Shown: positions 12,534 through 18,386 of the stretch, piece by piece
Position numbering within the stretch: the first letter of the stretch is position 1
Layout of the letters: each line of letters opens with the position of its first letter
Source: CAZBPZ01 sp964493955
Lineage (GTDB): Bacteria; Chloroflexota; Dehalococcoidia; Dehalococcoidales; Fen-1064
Length of the DNA stretch: 18,386 nt
Assembly: GCA_964493955.1 (NCBI GenBank)
Contig: CAZBPZ010000031.1
Span: forward strand, 1 to 18,386
Direction of reading: 5' to 3'
The notes under the pieces: generated by a model
Seen by the model: only the letters and a program-made list of their open reading frames with translations
What the model was told of the DNA's origin: nothing
The model's database searches: none
Made by a program: the position numbers and the translations under genes

Positions 12534-13904
12534 CTAGGCCCCCGCTTCCTTCCAGACCTCGCCGCCCGGCGGCAGCACGAACAGGTCCTCCCCCGCCAGC
12601 TTGGCGCCGAGGGTCTGCGCCAGTTCAGCGATGGGGACACGTATCTGGCCCATGGTGTCACGCTCGCGGATGGTGACACGGTTGTCCTCCAGCGACTGGA
12701 AGTCAACCGTGACGCAGTAAGGGGTGCCTATCTCGTCCTGGCGGCGGTAGCGGCGGCCGATTGACTGCGTGTCGTCATACATGGTGGGAAGCTCCCGTAG
12801 CAGGGCGCGGTGGATGTCCTTGGCCAGGGCTACCAGGTTTTCCTTCCGGCTCAGGGGCAGGACGGCCACCTTGTAGGGGGCGATGTCCGGGTGCAGGCGC
12901 AGGACGGTGCGTACCTCGTCCCCGGCCGGTTCTTCAGCGTAGGCGTCAACCAGGAAGGCCAGGGCCGAGCGGTCCACCCCGGCCGAAGGCTCAATCACGT
13001 ACGGCAGGTAGTGTTCCCTGGTCTCATCGTCGTAATAGTCCAGGTTCTTACCGCTGTGGCGGGCGTGCTGGCGCAGGTCAAAGTCACCCCGGTTGGCGAT
13101 ACCCTCAAGCTCGGCCCACCCCATCGGGAAGAGGTACTCCACATCGTAGCACTGGCGGGCGTAGTGGGCCAGCTCGTCCTGGCCGTGGGGGCGCAGCCGC
13201 AGGTGCTGGCGGTTGATGCCGAAGCGTACGTACCACTCGAAGCGTGCCTGTACCCAGTGCTCGAACCACTCGTCTTCGGTGCCCGGCTTGACGAAGAACT
13301 CAATCTCCATCTGCTCGAACTCGCGGCTGCGGAAGATGAAGTTGCCGGTGGTCACCTCGTTGCGGAACGACTTGCCAATCTGGGCCACCCCGAAGGGCAG
13401 GCGCTTGCGGGTGGTGTTGACCACGTTCTGGAAGTTGACGAAGATACCCTGGGCCGTCTCCGGCCGCAGGTAGACGGTGGCGGCCTCTTCCTCCACCGGG
13501 CCGATGAATGTCTTGAACATCAGGTTGAAGAGGCGCGGCTCGGTGAGCTCGCCCCCGCACGAGGGGCAGCGCTCACCCTCAAGCTGGTCGGCCCGCCAGC
13601 GCTGGTGGCACTGCTTGCACTCCACCAGCGGGTCGGAAAAGCCCCCCACGTGGCCGCTGGCCTTCCAGACGTCCGGGTGCATCAGGATGCTGGTGTCGAG
13701 CCCCACCACGTCGGCACGCTCCTGCACATTGCTGCGCCACCAGGCCTGCTTGATGTTCCGCTTGAGCTCAACCCCCAGCGGGCCGTAGTCCCAGCACCCG
13801 GAGAGGCCACCGTAAATCTCGCTGGAGGGAAAAATGAAGCCGCGGCGGCGGCACAGGTTGACAATTTTTTCCATGTCAGTGACGGGCGTGGCTTCTTCGG
13901 GCAA
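12534..13904 (-). CDS. glyQS: Glycyl-tRNA synthetase (dimeric class II type)
   Basis: A 456-aa enzyme of usual length for the dimeric alpha2 GlyRS. Visible are MEKIVNLCRRRGFIFPSSEI, YGGLSGCWDYGPLG, a zinc-binding insert C96/C99/C113/C116, motif 2 around FRNEVTTGNFIFRSREFEQ, the MGWAELEGIANRGDFDL segment and motif 3 near IEPSAGVDRSALAFL, with an anticodon-binding domain beginning about IAPYKVAVLPL. It charges tRNA-Gly in the cytoplasm. I chose TTG at 13904 because GGAGGA lies 9 nt upstream; ATG at 13874 lacks a ribosome-binding site. It sits between the DUF1648 gene (32 nt) and sbcD (25 nt). Confidence 0.96.
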   Translation of the reverse strand: MPEEATPVTDMEKIVNLCRRRGFIFPSSEIYGGLSGCWDYGPLGVELKRNIKQAWWRSNVQERADVVGLDTSILMHPDVWKASGHVGGFSDPLVECKQCHQRWRADQLEGERCPSCGGELTEPRLFNLMFKTFIGPVEEEAATVYLRPETAQGIFVNFQNVVNTTRKRLPFGVAQIGKSFRNEVTTGNFIFRSREFEQMEIEFFVKPGTEDEWFEHWVQARFEWYVRFGINRQHLRLRPHGQDELAHYARQCYDVEYLFPMGWAELEGIANRGDFDLRQHARHSGKNLDYYDDETREHYLPYVIEPSAGVDRSALAFLVDAYAEEPAGDEVRTVLRLHPDIAPYKVAVLPLSRKENLVALAKDIHRALLRELPTMYDDTQSIGRRYRRQDEIGTPYCVTVDFQSLEDNRVTIRERDTMGQIRVPIAELAQTLGAKLAGEDLFVLPPGGEVWKEAGA

Positions 13905-13936
13905 GAACGTAGTTCCTCCGGGTAGTGCGGGTACCC

Positions 13937-14557
13937 CTACCGGTCCCGGCCGGCCGCCTGGCGGAAGGCCCGGCTGAAGAAAATGACCAGTGCCACTCCG
14001 CCCAGCACCATCACCGCCAGGACGAGCCCCCACACCGGCAGGATATGCGTCTGGTAGGCATTGTAGCCGAAAATGCGCAGCATTGCAAAACTGAGGACGG
14101 CCTGCGGCAGGGCTATCATGTTGCCCATGGCCAGCAGGACCTGGCCCAGGTCAACCCGGGTCTCCCCTTCAAGGCCGAGCCGCCTGATTAACCAGACCCC
14201 GCCGCGGGTAACGGCCAGGGCGAGCGCCGTCAGCAATATCTGCGGCACCAGGGCCCAGACGATGGCGGCGGAACGGCTCATCCAGGCATCGGGGGCGCCG
14301 TCCGGCTGGAAGTGGTAGGCTACCTCGGCCGGCAGGAGGCGGGAGAAGAAGCCCACCAGCCCGGCCGAGAATACCAGGAATACCACCGGCAGCGTGATAA
14401 ACCGCCAGCGGAACCGGAGGTGACCGGCTGGCTCCGGCCGTGGTTCGGTGGTGGGTGGCCGGGGCGCGGACTGTACCCGCAGCATCCAGAAGAACCCTGC
14501 CCCCAGGCCGAGGCAGGCCCCGAATGCCAGCAAAGCCACGATGACGAGGGTACTCAT
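13937..14557 (-). CDS. DUF1648-containing membrane protein
   Basis: A 206-aa protein with about five membrane segments: residues 3-25, 53-72, 97-118, 140-158 and 170-193. After the second segment lies LLPAEVAYHFQPDGAPDAWMSR, the recognisable DUF1648 motif (YHF...G.PD.W.....). The first membrane helix is followed by a proline-rich loop. It is first in the operon with glyQS, sbcD and the coiled-coil gene; its function is unknown. Some relatives are linked to immunity or signal transduction (SdpI-type), but nothing here shows that role. The ribosome-binding site before ATG 14557 is weak. Confidence 0.75.
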   Translation of the reverse strand: MSTLVIVALLAFGACLGLGAGFFWMLRVQSAPRPPTTEPRPEPAGHLRFRWRFITLPVVFLVFSAGLVGFFSRLLPAEVAYHFQPDGAPDAWMSRSAAIVWALVPQILLTALALAVTRGGVWLIRRLGLEGETRVDLGQVLLAMGNMIALPQAVLSFAMLRIFGYNAYQTHILPVWGLVLAVMVLGGVALVIFFSRAFRQAAGRDR

Positions 14558-14583
14558 CTCGTTCCGAACAGGCCCGCCACGAG

Positions 14584-14611
14584 GTTATCAGCTTAGAAGT
14601 CAGGGTGTCAA
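14584..14611 (-). promoter_or_regulatory. Predicted promoter of the DUF1648-glyQS-sbcD operon
   Basis: On the minus strand: TTGACA (14606-14611), a 16-nt spacer and GATAAC (14584-14589), placing the start about 20 nt before the ATG. The -35 is perfect and the -10 moderate. Confidence 0.55.
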
Positions 14612-14708
14612 AACGGGCAGCCTGCCGGGGGGCTGGCATCCGCTGTCTCAGGTGGCGACGGGGAAGGCTGGAATGGGGATGATCCTTCTGCAGAAGCCGG
14701 CAGTTTAC

Positions 14709-14741
14709 TTGACTCCATTTTGGCATGGTGCTAGAATGCCA
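14709..14741 (+). promoter_or_regulatory. Promoter of the redox operon with inverted repeat over the -10
   Basis: TTGACT (14709-14714), a 17-nt spacer and TAGAAT (14732-14737). A dyad TGGCAT (14721-14726), nine bases, ATGCCA (14736-14741) overlaps the -10, a position expected for a repressor site. Transcription should begin near 14744. Confidence 0.75.
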
Positions 14742-14779
14742 GTTACTGGTCAGTCTGGCTGATAGGAGGGTCCTGGCTT

Positions 14780-16363
14780 ATGGTCGTGGCGGCGTCGCGC
14801 ACGTATTACACCCGGCTTCCTGAGATACCTGCCTTTATTCACGTTGAGAAGTGCTGGCCCGAGGTTGATAAGCTTTCACCCTGCGAGGCCGCCTGTCCCC
14901 TCCACCAGGATGTTCCCAACTACACGATGGCCATTGCCCAGGGTGACCCGAAGAAGGCACTGGCCATTATTCGTGAGACCAACCCGCTGCCATCCGTCTG
15001 CGGCCGGGTCTGTCACCATCCCTGCGAGATAGAGTGCAACCGCAAGGTGGTGGACAGCCCGATAGCCATCCAGGCGCTGAAGCGCTTTGCGGCAGACCAG
15101 GGCCAGGGCGAATTACCCGAGCCGGCCCCCCGGACCAAGGCAGCCCGGGTGGCGGTAATCGGGGCGGGTCCGGCGGGCCTCACCGCCGGACATGACCTCG
15201 TAAAGATGGGCTACGGGGTGAGTATCTTTGAGGCTGGCCAGGTGCCGGGCGGGATGCTGGCCTCGGCCGTGCCAGACTTTATCCTTTCACCCGAGGCCCT
15301 GGCGGCTGACATTGCCTACATCAAGGCGCTCGGCGTGCGGATACACACCAATGTGCGCATCGGGCGGGACATCAGTCTGGACGCACTGCCGCGGCACGGC
15401 TTCTCGGCAGTGCTTCTGGCCATCGGTGCCCAGCAGAGTGCTCGCCTTAACATCCCCGGCTCAGACCTGGCCGGGATTACAACGGCCCTGCCGTTCCTGG
15501 GTGCGGCCAAGCGCCGCGAGCTGACCTCGCTGAAAGGCCGGGTCTGGGTGATTGGTGGGGGTGCGGTGGCGATGGACTGTGCCCGCACGGCCCTGCGGCT
15601 GGGGGCCAGTGAAGTTCACGTTGCCTGCCTCGAAAGCCGCCCCGATATGCCTGCCTTTGACTGGGAGATTACCGAGGCGGAAAGGGAAGGGGCCCAGATG
15701 CACCCCGCCCTGGCCCCGCAGGAATTCACCACCAGAAACGGCCGCCGAGTCAGCGGTATCAGCTTCCGGCGCGTTGCCTCCACCTCGACCGATGCCGAGG
15801 GCCGGATTAGCTGGACGCTGGTGGAAGGCCGGGGCAGCGAGCTCTCGGTCGATGCCGATGCTGTCATCGTGGCCATTGGCCAGATGACGGATACCACCGG
15901 CTTCTCCGGCGGGCCGCTCAATATCACCCCGCGCGGCACCGTTGTCGTGAACGAGGCTACCGGTGAGACCAACGTGCGTGGTATCTTTGCCGCCGGTGAT
16001 ATTACCACCGGCCGCGGCACTGTCACCGAGGCGATGGCGGCTGGCCGCCGGGCGGCCCGTTCCATTGACCAGTTCCTCAGCGGCGAGCCGATTGTGGCGG
16101 CGAAAGACACGCGCGGGGTTATCACCATCAGGCCAGAGCAGGTGCCACCTTACCTGACGCGCCGCCAGCAGTGGGAGGTGCCGAAGCTCTCGGCCAGGCA
16201 GGCGCTAACGACGTTTAAGGAGGTGAGTCTGGGCTACGTGCCCTGGCAGGCAATTGAAGAGGCACGGCGTTGTTTGAACTGCCGGATGTGCGCCAATTGT
16301 ATTTTCGAGCGCGGACATCTCTGTTTTGACACGGCTGATCGGTTACTCAAGGTTGGAGAGTAG
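14780..16363 (+). CDS. Fe-S/FAD/NAD(P) oxidoreductase, GltD-like
   Basis: A 527-aa protein of the glutamate-synthase small-subunit type. The N-terminal domain carries cysteines C35, C39, C74, C78, C82 and C86 (SPCEAACPLHQDVPNY; CGRVCHHPCEIEC), the usual two-cluster pattern. The FAD-binding GAGPAG is at 128-133, the NAD(P)-binding GGGAVAMDCA at 259-268, and the closing FAD motif GIFAAGDITTGRGTVTEAMA at 401-420. A C-terminal cysteine cluster, C498/C501/C504/C507 with C515 (CLNCRMCANCIFERGHLC), is an extra not found in GltD itself and suggests another Fe-S site. AGGAGGG precedes the ATG. No glutamate synthase large subunit is nearby; two ferredoxin-type genes follow, so it likely links NAD(P)H to a low-potential iron-sulfur chain. 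Confidence 0.88.
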   Translation: MVVAASRTYYTRLPEIPAFIHVEKCWPEVDKLSPCEAACPLHQDVPNYTMAIAQGDPKKALAIIRETNPLPSVCGRVCHHPCEIECNRKVVDSPIAIQALKRFAADQGQGELPEPAPRTKAARVAVIGAGPAGLTAGHDLVKMGYGVSIFEAGQVPGGMLASAVPDFILSPEALAADIAYIKALGVRIHTNVRIGRDISLDALPRHGFSAVLLAIGAQQSARLNIPGSDLAGITTALPFLGAAKRRELTSLKGRVWVIGGGAVAMDCARTALRLGASEVHVACLESRPDMPAFDWEITEAEREGAQMHPALAPQEFTTRNGRRVSGISFRRVASTSTDAEGRISWTLVEGRGSELSVDADAVIVAIGQMTDTTGFSGGPLNITPRGTVVVNEATGETNVRGIFAAGDITTGRGTVTEAMAAGRRAARSIDQFLSGEPIVAAKDTRGVITIRPEQVPPYLTRRQQWEVPKLSARQALTTFKEVSLGYVPWQAIEEARRCLNCRMCANCIFERGHLCFDTADRLLKVGE

Positions 16364-16376
16364 TAGGAGGTAAGCA

Positions 16377-17219
16377 ATGTGCTGGATGTGCGATGAGTTC
16401 GGAGACCCGCAATTTGGGGATGGTATCTGGTACCTGAACCCGAAGAACTACGCACGTAACATGTACAAACTCAGGGCCCCGGGCGAGAAGCCCAAGGGGG
16501 CAGAGGCGGGTCTGGAGACCGGTGCCCACAGCGGTCCCACCACCGAGGACCTGCTGAGGGCCATTGAAGCGGGTGACAAGGCCGAGTTCGAGCGCCTGGC
16601 CGGCATTATGCAGGCCCGTGGCCAGGGGAGCCAGGTAGTACCGCTGGAGCACGCTGACAAGGTGCTGGAGCTGAGCTCACCCATCGGCCTGATTGCCTGC
16701 ATCTGCCGCAAGGGTTCGCGTGCCATTGACGAGCGCAATGAGCACGAGTACACCTGCATGGGCATGGGCGTGGGCATGCTCAAGTGGGAGCGCTGGCCGG
16801 AGCGCTACAAGGGTGGCTGCAAGTTCGTCAACATTGACGAGGCCAAGGAATGGAACCACGAGATGGACCGCCGTGGCTTCGTCCACATCCTGATGTTGTT
16901 CGGGGCACCCTTCATTGGCGGTTTCTGCCAGTGCGATTATCCTGACTGCAGTGCGCTGAGGAATGCGGTTGACTTCGGCATCGGCACCCTCAAGGGCCAC
17001 CACGTGGCAGTCGTAGACTATGACAAGTGCAATGGCTGCGGCATCTGTGCGCAGCGCTGCCAGTGGGGCGCCCTCAAGTTTGAGGTTACCACCGGAAAGG
17101 CCAACATTGACATCTTCAAGTGCTATGGCTGCGGGCTGTGCCATACCGGCTGCCCGCGGGGAGCCATTCGCCTTGAACTCCGGTCCAACCTGCCGGCCGT
17201 TGCGGAGGTGTGGCAATGA
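16377..17219 (+). CDS. Cysteine-rich ferredoxin-type protein, two [4Fe-4S] plus additional cysteines
   Basis: A 280-aa protein. It opens MCWMCDEFGDPQFGDGIWYL with C2 and C5, then has a charged stretch, a middle domain with C108, C110, C127, C148, C184, C186 and C191 (CICRKGSRA; GGFCQCDYPDC), and a C-terminal bicluster ferredoxin: C218/C221/C224/C228 and C249/C252/C255/C259-P. The middle resembles a known family of ferredoxins with a CxCR...EEA...GxVH...CxC pattern, some having an N-terminal MCxxC...WYL...NY segment; the additional cysteines could bind further clusters or metal. AGGAGGT lies 6 nt before the ATG, 14 nt after the oxidoreductase stop. The stop overlaps the next start (ATGA). It is likely an electron carrier or partner of the upstream FAD enzyme. 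Confidence 0.85.
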   Translation: MCWMCDEFGDPQFGDGIWYLNPKNYARNMYKLRAPGEKPKGAEAGLETGAHSGPTTEDLLRAIEAGDKAEFERLAGIMQARGQGSQVVPLEHADKVLELSSPIGLIACICRKGSRAIDERNEHEYTCMGMGVGMLKWERWPERYKGGCKFVNIDEAKEWNHEMDRRGFVHILMLFGAPFIGGFCQCDYPDCSALRNAVDFGIGTLKGHHVAVVDYDKCNGCGICAQRCQWGALKFEVTTGKANIDIFKCYGCGLCHTGCPRGAIRLELRSNLPAVAEVWQ

Positions 17220-17527
17220 CCTACGGTCTGCCGATGGGGAGGAAGTTCCCCCGGATAACGATTGACNNNNNNNNNNGCAAGAAGTGCCTTCAAGTCTGCC
17301 CGATGGCCGTCTTCCATGTTACCCGGGTAATGGAGAAGGAGAAGCGGCTCGAGGAAATGGACCCGCGGGTGGACGGCAACTACGTTCTCTTTGCGCCGCG
17401 GCGTGACAAATGCACTGCCTGCAACCTCTGCATTGAGGTCTGCCCGGTGGACGCCATCAAGATAGAGGTGCCGGAGCAGGTGCGTGCCAAGCCCAAGGTT
17501 GAGGGCGTGCAGTGGAGTCAGCAGTAG
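17216..17527 (+). CDS. Small [4Fe-4S] ferredoxin (contains 10 N)
   Basis: About 103 aa, starting at ATG 17216 with GGAGG 7 nt upstream, overlapping the previous stop by ATGA. The second cluster motif is complete: CTACNLCIEVCP. The first is partly hidden by the N tract: after FPRITID come three unknown codons, then nGC-KKC-LQVCP. If the hidden codons are Cys-x-x and the partial codon is TGC, this gives the full CxxCxxCxxxCP. So the protein is a bicluster ferredoxin and the frame is maintained over the N tract. It follows the larger ferredoxin in the same operon and presumably works with it. Confidence 0.88.
   Translation: MTYGLPMGRKFPRITIDXXXXKKCLQVCPMAVFHVTRVMEKEKRLEEMDPRVDGNYVLFAPRRDKCTACNLCIEVCPVDAIKIEVPEQVRAKPKVEGVQWSQQ
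17267..17276. other. Ten-N assembly gap within the ferredoxin gene
   Basis: Ten undetermined bases fall on the first cluster motif. Their number maintains the frame and leaves exactly the room expected for Cys-x-x plus the first base of a second Cys codon, so the tract size is probably real. Confidence 0.9.
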
Positions 17528-17536
17528 GAGAGAGAC

Positions 17537-18169
17537 ATGGCGGAAGATCCATTCAAAGCGCTCAAAGAGCAGCCTTACCCCAGGTATGTTGCGCCCAAGC
17601 CGTACTCGTTTGACCTGAACCAGGACATGGTGGACATGCTGCGCCGCGAGTTCGGGGCCGACGTGGTTACGGACAAGCTGGCGGAGGCGCTGAAGGGCAA
17701 GTCCGGGGGTGAAGTAGAGAAGGCAGCCACGGCCTTCTTTAGTGACCTCGGTAAGGCCTGGATGCAGCGGACAATCCAGCTGGCTGACGAGTACCCCGAC
17801 CGCACCATTGAAGTTGTGCTGGAAACGGTTGACCGTCAGGGTAACCAGTTCCTCTGGTGGCCACACGTGCCGCAGCGGTACGTGGAGGTGGCCTACCTGA
17901 GCACGCAGAAATTCCTCAAGCTGCCCATTACCCTCAACAACATGATAACCTTGCAGTACCGCGTCCCGCAGTGCGCCGTCTTCGCTGGAATTAAGGAGAA
18001 GTGCGGCGAGGACGTGGCCAACATGATGACGTGCTCCAGCTACTGCCTGGCGGCCCTGGAGGAGATTCGGCGGCTGACCGAGACGGAGGCCGAGATACAA
18101 GTGATCATTGAGCAGCTGGCCTCCACCGCCAAGGACGGGTTCTGCGAGTTTACTGCCAGGAAAATCTAG
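17537..18169 (+). CDS. Unrecognised cysteine-containing protein of the redox operon
   Basis: A 210-aa soluble protein without signal peptide or membrane segment. It starts 9 nt after the ferredoxin stop, with GGAGAG upstream. The N-terminal 20 residues are proline/tyrosine-rich; residues 25-95 look helical and charged. Five cysteines cluster in the second half: C146, C156, C166, C170 and C203 (VPQCAVFAGIKEKCGED; TCSSYCLAALEE; GFCEF), which could bind a metal or cluster. The ending is faintly reminiscent of ATC-hydrolase-type proteins (CxF near the C-terminus), but I would not assign it. Its conserved-looking cysteines and tight operon position suggest it is the substrate-specific or accessory part of the redox module. 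Confidence 0.7.
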   Translation: MAEDPFKALKEQPYPRYVAPKPYSFDLNQDMVDMLRREFGADVVTDKLAEALKGKSGGEVEKAATAFFSDLGKAWMQRTIQLADEYPDRTIEVVLETVDRQGNQFLWWPHVPQRYVEVAYLSTQKFLKLPITLNNMITLQYRVPQCAVFAGIKEKCGEDVANMMTCSSYCLAALEEIRRLTETEAEIQVIIEQLASTAKDGFCEFTARKI

Positions 18170-18190
18170 CTCGGGCAATACGGGAGTCTC

Positions 18191-18386
18191 GTGAGGCTTG
18201 AAAACAGGGTGGCGGTTGTCACTGGTGCCGGCAGGGGCATCGGGCGGGCAATCGCCATCAGGTTTGCCGAGGAAGGTGCCCGTGTTCTCATCAACGATGT
18301 GGACCTGGCCTACGCCGAGAACGTGGCGGAACGCCTGAGAAAGGCCCGGCGCGACGTACTGGCAGTGCGGGGGGATGTCACCAGCG
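18191..18386 (+). CDS. Short-chain dehydrogenase, N-terminal part
   Basis: The start is GTG at 18191, with GGGAG 4 nt upstream and 21 nt after the previous stop. The 65 visible residues begin VRLENRVAVVTGAGRGIGRA, the SDR nucleotide-binding motif, and include VLINDVD, where the acidic residues suggest NAD(H) preference. The 3' part is outside the window. Its Rossmann start is similar to those of the two SDRs at 7933-9820, but it is a different gene. It is probably the fifth gene of the redox operon. Confidence 0.88.
   Translation, partial: MRLENRVAVVTGAGRGIGRAIAIRFAEEGARVLINDVDLAYAENVAERLRKARRDVLAVRGDVTS

Noticed and set aside
12509..12706. N-terminal extension of the SbcD-like protein
   Set aside because: It overlaps glyQS in another frame and precedes the conserved first strand; GTG 12508 has a suitable ribosome-binding site.

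Overview
This is a GC-rich bacterial window, apparently from a scaffolded draft or metagenome assembly because it contains a 100-N gap and a 10-N gap. The gene content suggests an anaerobe living on acyl-CoA and flavin/iron-sulfur redox chemistry: an ETF with a membrane EtfAB:menaquinone oxidoreductase-like protein, several short-chain dehydrogenases, ferredoxin-type proteins and corrinoid uptake. That combination resembles Chloroflexota, perhaps Dehalococcoidia, but the assignment is an inference from gene families and no phylogenetic marker was tested.

Layout. (1) 1-2434, plus strand: the end of etfA and a CCG-domain Fe-S membrane protein that should pass ETF electrons to the quinone pool. 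(2) 2431-4622, plus: a promoter, a cobalamin riboswitch, an intrinsic terminator, then a FecCD/BtuC-type permease and its ATPase. (3) 4641-5526, minus: a six-segment membrane protein of DUF2178 type and a small Xre regulator, with a strong promoter overlapped by a 10-bp tandem repeat that looks like an autoregulatory operator. (4) 5545-7914, plus: hypoxanthine phosphoribosyltransferase and adenine deaminase, overlapping at ATGA and closed by a strong terminator; together they convert adenine to hypoxanthine to IMP. (5) 7933-10178, minus: two tandem paralogous SDRs behind a consensus promoter and an unexplained leader of about 320 nt. (6) 10190-10726, plus: a divergent-PAP2 (YuiD-like) membrane protein with its own back-to-back promoter. 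(7) 10727-14611: a short convergent spacer with a 26-bp direct repeat and the 100-N gap, then a minus-strand operon read from high to low coordinates: DUF1648 membrane protein, glycyl-tRNA synthetase, SbcD-like nuclease and a 70-aa coiled-coil protein. (8) 14709-18386, plus: a redox operon (Fe-S/FAD/NAD oxidoreductase, cysteine-rich ferredoxin, second ferredoxin, unrecognised cysteine protein, start of an SDR) behind a consensus promoter carrying an inverted repeat.

The genes are tightly packed, with ATGA overlaps or short spacers and good Shine-Dalgarno sequences. Several starts (TTG for hpt and glyQS, GTG for sbcD, yuiD and the last SDR) are chosen on ribosome-binding-site, homology or promoter grounds. 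The items most worth pursuing are the redox operon at the right end, the long leader of the SDR operon, and the operator-like repeats in front of the DUF2178/Xre pair. I saw no CRISPR array, tRNA, rRNA, insertion sequence or phage gene.
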